Shown piece by piece: positions 47,774-60,280 of a DNA stretch of 64,000 bases. The stretch lies in assembly GCA_023055355.1 (NCBI GenBank), contig JALJCS010000051.1, forward strand, positions 1,488,001-1,552,000, read 5' to 3'. The stretch comes from Agelaius tricolor (Eukaryota > Chordata > Aves > Passeriformes > Icteridae). The notes under the pieces were generated by a model that worked only from the letters and a program-made list of their open reading frames with translations, searched no databases and was not told where the DNA came from. Position 1 is the first letter of the stretch, and the number at the start of each line of letters is the position of its first letter. A program made the translations under genes and the position numbers.

Positions 47774-48221
47774 GTTTGGCATCACATCCACCTCCTTCTG
47801 TCAAATATTACTGAGGAGATTATTAGGGGAAAAAAGGGTTTGGATAAGACCTTGCTGGTTTCTATTCAGCCTTAAAGATCTGCTGAGAGCAGGATCCTAC
47901 CCGACTGTAAACTTTAGGAGGCAGTTGAAGCTCCTGAGGAAACAGTTGATGTTCTGGTCTTCAGGGTGTTTTCATGTGGGAGATCTTAGAGGGTTGTGAA
48001 AAGCTGCTGCATCCACAGACACCAATGCCTGTGCTGGCAGCCTCCTTGCAGGCTCCCCTGGGAGTGCTAAGCCTACAATTCTTGCATCTTGTGTGTGCCT
48101 TTTACCTTTGTGCTGGGGAGTTTGAAACGTGTGTGTTAAGTTGCTGTTGCGGTGGATGTTAAGGAGTCTAAAGTTTCTCCAGAGGTGCCTCTGAAGTTGC
48201 ATTTCATTGTGTCCCTTCCAG

Positions 48222-48386
48222 AAACGCAAGGAGGACTCTGCTGTGCTCTACTCCAGCCCCAAGCCCTGTGGGATTGTGCAGCCCCAGAGCACAGCAGAGA
48301 TCCCAGTTGTGGTGGAAGTGCAGGCCCTGGGCACTCATCGCACCAACGTTGCCATCGGCGTGTTCGGGGATGAGAGAAACCCACTG
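48222..48386 (+). CDS. HYDIN: HYDIN-C exon 16
   Basis: 165 nt; SSPKPCGIVQPQSTAEIPVV and NVAIGVFGDERNPL, phase 0-0. Confidence 0.92.
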
Positions 48387-51322
48387 GTGAGGGCAAGGGG
48401 AGATGTGAGCCTGTGTGCAGCTGCTCCTGGCAGGGTGCACAGGGACAGGGATTCTGCCGGGGAAAACAGGCCCAGGCTGCTGGGGAGAAGGACAGGAGGG
48501 ATGGGGGGCACAAACAGCTCCTGCCTTAGAGGTGGCAATCTCAGGGTCTGACACAGAATGGAGTTCGGCTAAGCTGGAATCCAGGGGCATTTGAGTTCAT
48601 TCTTCTTTCAAATGCTGTTAACTTTGGAAACATCTGTTTGAAAATGTCATCTCTCTGAGCACAAAAGAGGACGTCAGAAGACTTCTGGGAACCTTGAGCT
48701 TTCTGTAAAAGAAAGGAAAGCTGGCATTTGAAGGGGGTTGCAAGCATTGAAACTTACATTAAAACATATGGAAATGGCAATGCCAAATTCCCTGGATGGC
48801 ACCAGACATCGGAACCTGGGCCATTGTGGCACTGCCTGTAAATCATTGAACAGGAAGGACAGGCAATGCAGGTGTGCCAGGGAGCCTGAAATTTGACCAA
48901 ACAGTTGCTTTCAACTATCAGGCTGCTTCCCTTAAAGAGGACGGTTTCTCCCCACCAGAAGGACCAGTTGTTTAACTGTCAGCCTGGTCTTAACTAGAGA
49001 TTTCTTGCAAAGGTAAAAGCTTTGGGCCAATAATTTTTAGTTGGAAAGGTCCTCTTACCTTAATCCTTTTTGATTTGGAGGTGAACATGTAATTTTCTTT
49101 TTCCCCAAAAGCCCAGCATTTCAGCTGGAGAGTGGTAGCTGTCCCTAAAGAAATAACTTGAGCAAGGTTGAGCTGTTGAAGGTTTTTTAGGTTTCCCTGT
49201 TGTGGTTTGTTTTGTGGTTTTTTTTTTTTTTTTAAATCTTTCTTGCTTGCTTCCTGGAACAGAGAGCACAACTACGGAGCTCAGGACAGCTGGCAGAAAT
49301 CTCCCCAAGCCCAAGGCTGGCAGAGCTTGGCAGGATCCCAGCACCACAGCCTGTGTATGTATGGATGGATGGATGGATGGGGAATGCGACCTGAGTCGCC
49401 TGGGAGTGTTGGGAAATGTCAACCAACCCCCCAGCAGTGTCAGGGGAACATTCCTGATAAATCCCTGGTGGAGCTGCAGAGTTTCTGGCCTTGGGCACTG
49501 GGGGGGCTCTGCTGGCTGGGCACTGGCTGGCTCTGCCCCTCGGTGCCTCAGATCTCACCTTTTTGCTGCCTTCTCTGTCTTTCCCTCTCCCACTGTGCTT
49601 TCTGCATCCCCACCAGGTGTTCATGCCTGTCCTCTGTAGTTGCTCAATGCAAGCAATTGCAGCTGCTGCAGCAGCTCAGTGTCATCCCTGGGCTGCCTTT
49701 AGAACAGACCTGCTCCAGCCTGGATTGGGAAGGGCTGGATCAAACCATTTCTCAGGTCAACGTGCCAGCACCCACCCAGGGGCTGCATCCTGGCCAGGAG
49801 CTGCTTGTGCAGGTGTCCCTGCCTCCCACTGCAGGTCCCTGTTCATAGTTGTGTTCTTTTCCAGATGTGAGCCTTACCCATCTAAATTCCAACCCCAACC
49901 ACCAAAGGGGAAGAGACCCAGTTTGGATTCCTCGGCATCTCTAAGGAGACGCTTCAGGATTAGAAATGTGGAGGAGGCAGCCACAGCCCTGAAAGAATCG
50001 TGGGGTTTTGCCCAATCTCCAGGAGCAGAGGTAGATTTTCTTGTACCCCTACTGCTTGTGCTGCCTCCCCAGCCTGCCAGCACCAAGTCCTGCTCGTGCT
50101 GAGCTCCCTTTTTGCTGCCCTGCTCTGCTGTGCTGACAGTGGGCTGGGCAGCAGGGCCAGTGGCTGGACATGGGCTGAGTGGGAGGGAGAAATAGGAGAG
50201 TTTTCCTTGGAGAAGCTGACTCAGAACCTACAGACCTGTGCTGAGTGGGGGATTTTTTTTTGCCTTGTTTCCTTCCCAAAGTAAGATGAGGCTTTTCTCT
50301 GCATCATCATGGTATGACCTCCAGCTTCCTTCCCAGAGCCAGCTGGGATGATCCTGATCTCCATGGAGCCTCTTCCCAAGGCAGCCAGACTCCCTGTTTG
50401 CAGGGCTCTGCTTTCACCCAGAGCTGCTGCTGCACTGCTGGCCCTGAAGCTGTCTCACAAAGGGAGACTTTGCAGAGTGGCTGTCTCTTCCTCCCAGCAC
50501 AGAAAATGGCATGTTTTCCAGGTGCCAGCACCAACTCCTGCAAACCCTCACCTGCCACGAGGCTCGGAGGGATTCAGGTGCTCCCTGGACGTGGCGCCCG
50601 CTCCCCTGGGAGCGGAGAAGGCAGGAGGGAATCTGTCTCCCTGCCCATTGTCAGTGTGGCCAGCAGGGCTGGAGCTGCCAGTGCCGCTGGGGGCCCTCAG
50701 CATTGGCCACAGAGGGGCCTCCCATCCCTGCAGGCCCATCACAAAGTGCTGCTGAAGCAGCTGCTTGTTGGAGAGGCCATGCAGGACACGTTGTAGGGTT
50801 GCCCAAGGACGCTGTGCAGCACCTGTGGAGGGCACTGCTCCCCCTGGAACTCCTCAGGTGCTCCACAGGAAGTTTTTGCAGGCGCTTTTGCTGTAGCACC
50901 TTGAGAAAGCAGCATTTAAATCAGAGAGAGAGGGGAAGAGCCTCAGGAGTCAGATGAGCTGGGCTGGGCTCCTTCCCTCAGCTCCAAGAGCTCTCACTCT
51001 GAGTCTCCTCCTTTTCTAAAAGCAGGAAGTTTTGAAACTTTTTAAAGGCAAGTTGTGCATCAGAGAGAATTTCTACTGCCAGGAGACATCCCAGGTCACT
51101 TTCATGTCATGTACTAATTAATGCATTGACCCGTGAGGATGGGAGAAGATTTTCCCCATGGTCCCTGCACTGGTCAGTGGCATGGATGCAGGATGAGGTG
51201 AGGGTGATTCTGGCAGTGTTTGGGGAATAGGCCACTCTGGCTACAGCTGCACTTTGCTCCAAGATGCTCTTCTGCATCCATTTCCATGCTCAGCACCTCA
51301 ATCTCTCCTGTCTTCCACCCAG
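48387..51322 (+). other. Intron of copy C where HYDIN exons are missing
   Basis: Mirror of 2713-5649. A T-run and atgg tetramers lie near 49215-49380. No further ASH exon was recognised. Confidence 0.5.
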
Positions 51323-51549
51323 GCTTTCAGTATCCTGCCAGTGCCAGGTGTGCTGCAGCCAGGAGAGAGCCAGCAGGTCTCCTCCACCTTCTCTGGCCAC
51401 CTCAGCAGCACCTGCAGTGTCCCGGAGCTGTGCCACGTGGAGGGAGGCCCCAGCTACGAGGGGCTGGTGCCCGGGGAGGCCTCACGTGTCAGTTCCTCCC
51501 TGAGCCCCCGGGAGATCATCTGTGGCTCTCAGGCCCCTCTGAGGGAGAG
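51323..51549 (+). CDS. HYDIN: HYDIN-C exon 17 (hybrid exon)
   Basis: 227 nt; FSILPVPGVLQPGESQQVS, then CHVEGGPSYEGLVPGE and REIICGSQAPLRER with a GTGAGTCAG donor. Same hybrid structure as copy A. It retains the ancestral G in VPG where A has A. Confidence 0.88.
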
Positions 51550-52374
51550 GTGAGTCAGCCTTCCATGGGCTCCTGCTCTGCCATGGGTTATTGTCCCTGC
51601 AGGGCTTCCCTGCTCCAAGGACTCTGAGCTCAGAGGTGCTGCATAGCAAGGGCCAGCAGCAACACAGGGAGGGCCACTCTGAGCTCCCTGGCTGCCAAGA
51701 GAGGAAGGACCTTCTCCTGTTGAGACACAACATCTTCTTCTCTATTTGAGTGCTGAGCCCTCCTGGCTTAGCTGCTGCCTGCAGGGAGTTGGGCTCTGGG
51801 CTTGCCTTGGCACTGCCTCTAGAGGTGGCTTGAAGTGCATGGTGTTGAGTGGCATCTTCTTCATCATCTCCCTTCTTCACCAAAACAGTGGCATCGTGGT
51901 ATGGGCAGGCGTGGGGCACAGAGCAAACCTTGCTTAGGGTCCTGCTGCTGCCCCATATGAAGCCCTGGCAATGCTGATCTGCCAGGGCTCTCCTTATGGT
52001 GGGACAGCAGCCAGAAAAGCTCAAGTCCTTTAGGCTCCCCTGCATCTGCAGCCATGGGCAAGCACAGGAGAAGCTCAGCTCCAGCAAGGCAGCCCAGCTC
52101 AGGACACACAGGCCCAGGGTGGAGCTGGGAGTGGAGGCTGCTTCAAGCCAGCCTGTGCATCAGGACTTCTTCAGGCCAGGCTGAAGTTGGTTTCATGGGG
52201 AGGAGAGGGACGAGGCTGCTTCCAATGGTTTCCATGGCAGCCAGCACTGGTTTGCTTGGTCACAGCTGGGTTCCAGCAGGAAATCTGGCTGACAAGAGCC
52301 TGCCTTGCAGGAGAGGAGTTCCTGCAGCCTTTGCTTTCTGACTGATAGCATTGTTCTCATGAAGGAGCAGGCTA

Positions 52375-52980
52375 GGAGTCATTAAAACCGAAGGTCACGG
52401 ACACAGACTCTCTAACTAATTAAAGTTAGACAGTGGTGTGTTTATTAACACCGGCGGGAGGCACCAGAGCCGTCCCTAAAAGGCGCGACCGCGCTGTCCA
52501 AGGTTCTTTGCCCTCTCTTTATTGCCCAAGATCTTACATACAATACATCTGCACAAGCCCAGCACCTCCCATCCCCGCTTTGTATTCAAATGAGCTCATT
52601 GGTCCTTCACACCTGTGCAATTCCTCCCTTGAATTGGGTCTCGAATTGGGTCTGTGGTCTTAAGGGATGAAGTCAGGAATGTCTTCATCAGGTCTCTGTG
52701 AGCCTCTGCACGATCCAAGGTCCCCTGCTTAGTGACTGATTGACATCGAGCCCAGATCCTAAGCATTGTTCTCCTGGTTTCAAGATGTTCTTATAACAGT
52801 TCACTTCCTCCACTTCCTTCTAGCAAGAAGCTCCTCATGGTAAACAATAGAACATTCAGCTCCGGCTTAAGCATCTCATAATCATTAACCTATGGTCTGC
52901 CTATCTAACTTACATCCTGATCAATGGGAATTGCTTCTAAGCCTCAGCTGAAATCTGAACTCTTTAAAATCATGCTTCAG
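52375..52980 (-). mobile_element. Solo LTR (arm C partner)
   Basis: Reverse-complement copy of the LTR at 1057-1660, with the same polyadenylation motifs. Because both arms have it and copy B does not, the insertion predates the A/C duplication. Confidence 0.75.
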
Positions 52981-53395
52981 CTATGCCCAGGAGGAAGGGG
53001 GCTGAATGAGCTGAGTAAGAATTGTAGGAGAGATGAGCAGATGTCAGCAATCTGTGCTCTGCTTTAAACTGGGAAGCCAAGAGACAAAGGGCGTTTTCAG
53101 GCAGCAGCACAGAGAGCTGCTGGATCAGCCTTGGGCAGGGGCTGGAGGGGTCTGGCTGTGCCTTCAGAGGGAGCTTGCACAGTCAAGAGCTTATGATGGC
53201 AAAGCTGAGGTTTGGCTGGTCCTGGAGGTCCCCTTCCACCAATGGCCTCACTTGGGATGTTCCCAGCCTCTGTGGGTTGAGAAAAATTCACGGAAATGGC
53301 CTCAGGGTCAAGGAATGAAGTGCAGAGCCAGCCAGGACTGGGGAGCCCAAGTTTCTAGTAGGGACTCTCAGCCATGGTTTCTATTTTGTCTGCAG

Positions 53396-54053
53396 AAGGG
53401 AGCTGAAGCAGTCAGCTAAAAAGCTTGAGGAGGAGGCAAAAGCCTTAGAGGAGGAAGAGAGGCAGAAGAAGGAAAAGAAGGGTGTCTCTGTGGGAAAGCA
53501 ACCTGCAAAACCAGAGAAGGGGAAAGCCAAGACCCCAGAGAAGAAGGAAACCAAAATCCCAAAAAAGGAAAGCAAATCCCCAGAGAGGAAGAAAACCAAA
53601 ATCCCAAAGAAGGAAACCAAAATCCCAGAGAAGAAAGAAACCAAGGCCCCAGAGAAGAAGGAAACCAAAGCATCAGAGAAGAAGGAAAGCAAAGCATCAG
53701 AAAGGAAGAAAGGCAAAGCATCAGAAAGGAAGGAAACCAATGCATCAGAGAGGAAGGAAACCATAATCCCAGAGAAGAAGGAAAGCAAAGCATCAGAGAA
53801 GAAGGACACCAAAGCCCCAGAGAGGAAGGAAAGCAAAATCCCACAGAAGAAGGCAGCCAAAACCTCAGAGAAGAGGGAACCCAAAGCCCCAAAGAAGAGG
53901 GAACCCAAAGCCCCAAAGAAGGAGGAACCCAAAGCCTCAAAGAAGGGGGGAACTGAAATCCCAGAGGACCCAGCTGAGCTGGAGAACTCTTTCTTCTTTA
54001 TTCATACGACTCATTTTACACAGTTTGAAGGACCTTGTGTGGTGCAACTTTAG
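53396..54053 (+). CDS. HYDIN: HYDIN-C exon 18, lysine-rich, truncated into LTR
   Basis: After gtctgcag the frame reads RELKQSAKKLEEEAKALEEE and GVSVGKQPAK. About eighteen 24-bp units follow, then GTEIPEDPAELEN. HYDIN homology ends near 53990, where B continues into the RFQIYE block. The frame then reads about 20 residues of antisense LTR to a stop. Confidence 0.82.
53540..53965 (+). repeat. 24-bp coding minisatellite, copy C allele
   Basis: KKETKIPE-type units with a run of KREPKAPK variants at the 3' end. There are fewer units than in copy A, and the order differs. Confidence 0.88.
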
Positions 54054-54375
54054 TTAGTTCAAAGATTTCTTATCAGTTATTCTATTATTGGTTAATAAAA
54101 TAGATTTTACTTGTGCATCAGATCTCTCTATTGTATTGTTTACCTGTTCTCTTCACTGATTCTCATGGGACAAATCCCTTGTTGTTGCAGGTGCATTTGT
54201 TTTTCACCCTCAGAACAGATTGCTCACAAAGTCTCATTCTCACAATAGCTTCACATGGGAACTTGTAACTGCTTAGCTGCACTCAGAAGTGATGACAGGC
54301 CAGCTATTAACATGGCAGAACAAGGCCTGATTTCATAGGGCCTTTCTTTTATCATTATTCTACCTGTCTATGATA
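53990..54375 (-). mobile_element. Endogenous retrovirus LTR abutting copy C
   Basis: Reverse-complement homologue of the LTR at 32866-33245. It is read on the minus strand, starting at about 54375 (TATCATAG, one base off the TG start) and ending with an aataaag region at the broken edge of the HYDIN exon. The U5 end is missing, so the boundary is a deletion or recombination junction. Confidence 0.75.
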
Positions 54376-57212
54376 TCTCCCCCTTTTCGTTCATTTAAAA
54401 AAGGCTCCTATGTTCTGATGTTGGAACAGCTCACTCTTGTGAGGGTATTATCTCATCAAGGTTATCACTGGTTATCTGTTAGATATGGGATAAGATAAAA
54501 GACCAATTACAATCAACAAAACTTACCAAATTCTATCAAGTCATTGACACAGGGTTTTGCAGCATGAGAAAACAAAAGAATAATGTCCAATGTCTCTTAG
54601 GGAAATGGAAAGAAATGACCATTGTTTCCAATGAGTTGAGAAGTATGAGAAAGTCTATGAGCTGGAAATGCTGATCTTTGACATCACTGAATGTCCTCCT
54701 GGGTGCTGGAACAGGGAATAACTGGAGAAGGTTCGTAGGAGCTCTGTACCGTGAGGATGCCAGGAGGCTTTTGTTGGCAAATTGCCTCTGTCAGTGCCCA
54801 GACACAGCCATGTCTGGGCAGTCCTCCTCCTGTTCCTGCCCTGGCCACAAGGGCTGCAAGGAAACCTTTTAAGCAAAGGCTGCAAGGTGATGAGGTTATT
54901 TCTCTTTGCACTGGGCCTCATTTCTTCAGAGCTGATCAGTATCTGATGGAATGAACAGGTGACTGCTTTGAGCTGCTGCTGATGAAACACAGGCACATCT
55001 TCTCCTGAAGTTAATGAATCAATCAGGCTTCACTGTGGTACACTCAGCTGGGATTTAGATCTTTTTTCCACAATTTCTCATGTAAATATTGCATTATTCA
55101 AAATGATTAGTCGTCCAAATTTCTCATGTACATATTGCATTGTTTGAACGTTCTTACGGCATTCATTCCCTTTCTTTATTGTTTTTTAAGAATGAGATGC
55201 ATGTCTTTTGTTATGAGTATGAAGAAACATCATAGCAAAATAATACATGCAGTGGACAAGAAACTTAGAGCAATTAGGAATAATATGGATCCAACAATCA
55301 GGAATATTTCAAATAGCAGACAAAGCTAACAACATAGGTGGAATTAGGTAAATAGCAATCTCTGCAATAATGTACCATCATCCCAGAGTCTGCAAACAGC
55401 TGACAAACCTCGATTCAGGGGGGACTTGGAGAATTATTTCCAGATAATAATTCCCAAGCTGCCTTTAAAAAGAGTTCAACTGTCATGTCTAGAGAGTCAA
55501 ATTGCCAAGTCAAAACAACTCAAATCTAGTTTTGATGCAGAAAACATCTGGGTCTGTTGGCAATTCCCATCCAGGAAGAGCAAAGGCCTGGCCACCACCC
55601 AAGCTTCAAGTGGGAGAGAATTCCCTAAACATCATTTAAAACAAGGCTCTTGAGAATAGCACTTAGGAGTAAAGGTCTAGGGGTGACAGACTAATGAACC
55701 ATGCAAGAGCTGTCTCCTCCAAAATTTCCTCAGCACAGAGATGCTTTAAACCCAGCAGAATGTTGGAGTGGTTCTGTAATAATAATTGGGGCTGCATCTG
55801 ATTAGAGTAGATGTCACAATGCCATCAGTTTAGAGGAGGCTTCCCACAAAGCTGAGATATCATTTCTTGGACCTCTGAAAAATACTTAAAAATGATGAGG
55901 CAGCACTGGGTCAAACCATAGAGCCAGAGTGCGGAGCCCAGCCAGAGGGGTAGTCTGGTCTGAGAGATACAGAAGCAGCTAGAGAACAAAAGGAGGATCC
56001 TGAAATGACACGTGTCTTGTAGCTAATTACACCAAAAGATGGTAAAGCATATGAAAAGCTGGCTATAAAAACAGTAATACAAAGATTGATGTATTTATGA
56101 CAGAATAAATGCATCAAAGGAAAACACTGAACAGCTCACTAGTAAAATTTATGATACATCAGATTAAATAACAATCAAACCTGACAGAAATTTATTTGGA
56201 CAGCGCTAGAGCTTAGCAAGAGGAACTTAAACTCAGCCCTAAAAGGATTTCAAATTAAATTCATTATCACCTTAGTAGAACAAAAAGCGCACTCAAGAGA
56301 ACTCAAATTTAATTACTATTAATACCAAACATAACTGGACCAATAAAAACTGGAATAGAACATTGTTCAAATTTAGTAATATTGAAACTTAACAGAAATT
56401 AAATCTACAAAATTTAACAAAAAAACCTTTGCCTTATTTAATTTAACAGAATGTAACTGAGCATTACAATATTGGGCTTTAATTTAACAGAATTGAAATG
56501 AACATCCTTAAAAGTTACAGATAATGGCATGATGTAATTTTGTCCAAAGTTATTAACACAAAAAAACTACTTAAAGGTGAATAAGCCATAAGTGAAATAA
56601 CAGCATGATGGTGCACTGGAAGGATTCAAGTTGTAACAAGCATGTTAGAATTATGAGTAAATCAGTTATGAGAAAAACCCACGGTAACTGCAAATTCCAT
56701 GGAAACAGAAATTCAGTAAGACTTTTTGAAGCGCCGGGTTACTGGAAAATAAATATAATAACGTGCAATTTAGCATATTGCTGAACAACCCAACAGCTTT
56801 TTGTGACTGTATCTGGCATCATTTTATATGGCACATTTGTTAGCATTCTTGTTAAAGAAATCAGACCATGTTAAAATTTGATAGGCAATAAGGCGTTGCA
56901 TTTACCGCTTTTCAATAGAGTTGATAGTTATCCATAGGGATAGTTACAGGCTTTGTTAATTGCTGATTTGTCTTTTTGGTATGTGTTTTTGGTCCGGTCA
57001 GTTTCTGGCCAATTGTTTTTCAGGCATCTAAAGTAAAATTTGACACAGTACGTGGCCTTGGAGGACCCCAACAGGTCCAATTCTTGGGGTTCCTCTAGAG
57101 CATTGGGCAGCATTTTTGTCCACCTGTCCCAAGTATCTGCCAGGTTGGGTCTCTTACCTGTGGTGCGGAGGAGCTCTGAGTTATAGACGGGCCAATCATC
57201 TGCTACAAAGGT
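54376..57212 (-). mobile_element. Endogenous retrovirus internal remnant with env-like fragment
   Basis: AT-rich decayed internal sequence. 54376-54470 and about 56565-56920 match 32850-32410 in reverse complement. The 2.1 kb between (54480-56560) has no partner there. At 56928-57260 a 110-residue minus-strand frame with a conserved-looking tryptophan/cysteine pattern resembles a retroviral surface-envelope N-terminal region. This family assignment is tentative. No gag or pol was recognised. Confidence 0.5.
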
Positions 57213-58301
57213 GTCACGGTTTGACGCTGGCGCAATGCCAGTGCCCCCATGAAAATACATTCTCCCTGGTGTCTGCTGTGAGATGTGACCAGGAATAGGG
57301 CAAAGCAGGCTCCAGCTGAGGAATAAAAGGGAAAAAAAACAACTTTATTAACTTACAATATATAAAAGAAACACAGAGAACTCAGGATGAAAACCTTCCA
57401 AACATTCCTCCTCCCCCCACCAAATTCCCAATACATCACAGTAAGACAAAACCTTGGACTCTCAATTCAGTTACCACCCCTCAGATCACCAACTCTCAGT
57501 CCATCACCACCCTTTAGATAATCAGTTCTCAGTTCATCAAGAAGAGAGGAGTCCCTCTTGTACCATAGGCTTCCCCTGGAAACACAGTTGAGACCTTTTG
57601 TGTTTCCATGTCACACGTGGCACTGCCTGGAGATCATTTGCCATCGTGACATCTTCCTTTCATGCCCAGTGCTCTCACCACTGCACATGGACCAGAGCTG
57701 CTTCTAGGGTTCCCCTTTTAAGGATGCTTTGCCCAGTTCCAAAAAAAGCACAGTCTCTCACTTTCGGGACACCTGTCCCTCCCAAATTCAGCCCCTGGGG
57801 CTGAGGGGTCTCAAGAACAGAGATCTTCTTCTTCTTCCCTGAAGATGGAGAGCACCACCACCCTCCTCACCCATTGTCTCTGTTCACGCACTCCTTCACA
57901 TAACATCACTGCACTCTCTTGGCTCCAAGCCATTGCCTCCCCCTAGATGCAGTCTCTGTGTCACAGGAAAAAAATGGTTCTGTTCATGGCTATACAAGGA
58001 AAGTCCAGCCAAAGGCCATTCCATCACCTCCTCTCAACCAAGATTCTTCTCAACTTCTCTCGTGGCCCATTTCCTCTTATCTCATCTCTATCTCTCTTCT
58101 CATTCAACTCCAGGAGGATCAGTAAGGTTTCCATCATCCAAGAAAAGGGTTAAAAATCTCACACTCTGCCTGTCCAGAACTCCCATGGCTGCCCTGCCGG
58201 GCACCTTCTTGCCGCACGTTCTCCCCCGCCACCTTTCTCTTTCTCACCCGGCCATGCTGTCAGCACAAGATATCAAATTTTAAGGTGGCACAAGCACAGG
58301 C

Positions 58302-58347
<46 letters not shown>

Positions 58348-58700
58348 CCCCTCCCCTGGGGGGGTGAGGGGGGTTGCCTGATGACTCTCCAGTGTTCCTC
58401 CACCCTTCCATCCTGCAGGGGCCTTCACCTCCCCTCTCTGTCCAAGGCCCGGCCTACCTCACGCGGCCGCATGGCTTCCCCTCCCCTGCCAGCCCGCAGC
58501 CGGGCAGGGCAGCTCTGACCTCTTTCACAGACAGAACCCAAGAGAGCTCCCCCTGGGAGTTCCCTGCTTTTAACCCCCTGTGTTCTCAGAGGCGTATCCA
58601 TGTCCTCAGTGGCCACACCAGGTGCCAATATTCAAATCTGAGCACCTATTGGTTTGACAACAGAATCCCAAAAAGCTCGCGTCCTTTTCAAACCAGGACA
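57213..58700 (-). mobile_element. Long LTR (about 1.49 kb)
   Basis: On the minus strand it begins TGTCCTGGTTTG and ends CAAACCGTGACA, with AATAAA near 57345 about 130 bp before its end. The ends form an imperfect inverted repeat. It contains the CT/GA microsatellite. It sits directly upstream of the env-like fragment but is unrelated in sequence to the LTR at 53990, so at least two elements are nested. No clear target duplication was seen. Confidence 0.65.
58306..58345 (+). repeat. (CT)n microsatellite
   Basis: Twenty uninterrupted CT units followed by a C-rich stretch. Confidence 0.97.
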
Positions 58701-60280
58701 CCGGCGGAAAAATATTGCCATTTCTTGAAAGTACTCTAATGACCCAGATAATAAAGATTTGCTTGTGGATTATGAAACCAACAGGTATTAACACCTGTGC
58801 CCCTTTCCAGGCAGACATCATCGAGGCAGTGCCACTTGTGCCCTGAGGTGCCCAGCTGGGATTGGATCTGTCCCAGAACACCTGAGGGAGAGCAGAGCAC
58901 CCTGCAAGCTGCAGGTCCCTGACAGTCCCACAGGGCTCCTGTCCCATCAACATCTGCTCTGCTCCAGGCTGAAACAGGGCCCAGCATGGTGCCGGGATCA
59001 TCAGAGAGCTGAGGTGTGTGCTGGAATTCAATGGCCTCCCCATCCCGCAGCAGCCCTGCATTTCCCTGCTGCAGCCTTGGTCTCCAGCCCAGCCATGGAG
59101 GCTCTTTGGGCTCTGGAGTGTTGCTGCAGCCGCCAAGGGCAGCTGAGCTCTGCCTTTGGCACAGTCAGGCCTGGCCAGCGCAGGCCATGCTCAGCAATTG
59201 CTTGTGTGTGCCTGGCCTTGCTGTCAGCCCTGGCAGCGGCTGCGTGGCCCCTTTGTGGCCCTGTGCTGGCCCAGCCATGGTGGCCCAGCCCCTGTGCAGG
59301 CCCAGCCCAGGCCAGGAGCATTGCGGCTGGGAATGGCCCCTGTGCCGTGGTGCCCACGGCAGCCTTGGGGCTCTGTGCCCCATGGCCTCCCTGCTGGGAA
59401 GCCTCTGCCAGCTCCTGCAGAGCCCCTGGCACCTGTGGGGCTGCACAGACAGCCCTGCCCCGGGCTCTGCCGGCCTCTGGGCCAGCAGAGAGGCAGCCAG
59501 GGCTGGCCATGGCCGGGAACAGGCCCTGAGCCCCTCAGGAGGATGGAGCTGGGCCACAGCCAAACTCAGCCCAGGCCAAAGCTGGGCTCAGCAGCCAGGG
59601 CTGCCAACACATGGGCACAGAGGCTGGCGCTGACAAATGTCCTGGGCCCCCTCCCTGCTCTGTCCGTGCCACCAAGGGCACAGAGCAGCCTCCTCTCTGG
59701 GCCACTTGCCTGTTTGCAATGCCTTGCACAGGCGCTGGCGCTGCCCCACAAGGCCTGGCCTGAGTCCTGCCCCTGCACGCTCAGCCAGGCTGAGATGGAC
59801 ACTGATGGTTTCTGGGCCAGGCTCTCGGAGCCCAGCCCAGCTCCCTGCAAGCTCTGCCAGCTGCCCTGAGCTCTGGGCAGCACCAAGGGCCTCTCTGAGC
59901 CCAGCCCAGCCCAGCCGGCTCTGGCCCCACAGCTCTGCTCAGCCCAGGCTGCTCTGGCCACTGGCCCCACAGCCTCAGCCCCTGCCAAGGCCACAGCAGC
60001 AGCTGCAGCTGCCACAGGACTCAGCCCCAGCCATGGGGGAAGGTGCTGGGCCAAGGCCAAAGGAGGCTCCCTGGCTGCCCTGCTCCCCTCGGCCTGAGGT
60101 GCTGAGAGCTCTGCAGCCCCTGCTGCCATCCCATCTGCCCAGGGCAGCACCAGAGCCCCGGCCTTGGGGCCCTCAAGAGCTGCTCCTGCTCCAGGCCCAG
60201 GGCCCATGCCAAAGCTGGGGCAGCAGCCACAAAGCTGTGCCCATTTCTGTTCATTGCTGCTCTGATTGCGATGGATCATA
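58701..60280. other. GC-rich stretch without a convincing gene
   Basis: Gly/Ala/Leu/Pro-rich frames are open on both strands, as expected from GC-rich DNA that lacks stop codons. No recognisable domain, splice structure or start context was found. Confidence 0.5.

Larger units (their letters stand above)
37889..54000. repeat. Right arm of large inverted repeat (copy C arm)
   Basis: Reverse-complement partner of 1-16136. The arms look very similar by eye (a few substitutions per 100 aligned residues in sampled exons) but are not identical, and they carry distinct indels. Homology ends around 53990, where the lysine-rich exon is replaced by LTR sequence. Confidence 0.93.
38254..54053 (+). pseudogene. 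HYDIN: HYDIN fragment, copy C (exons 8-18, 5' truncated, 3' truncated into LTR)
   Basis: Eleven exons on the plus strand mirror exons 8-18 of copy A with identical lengths, except exon 10, which here is 119 nt and in frame. All phases agree. Exons 1-7 and the promoter are missing because the arm begins at 37889. The final exon ends its HYDIN homology at PEDPAELEN near 53990 and reads on into antisense LTR to a stop at 54051-54053. It is probably non-functional, but its frame is strikingly intact and it may be a source for gene conversion of copy A. Confidence 0.88.
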
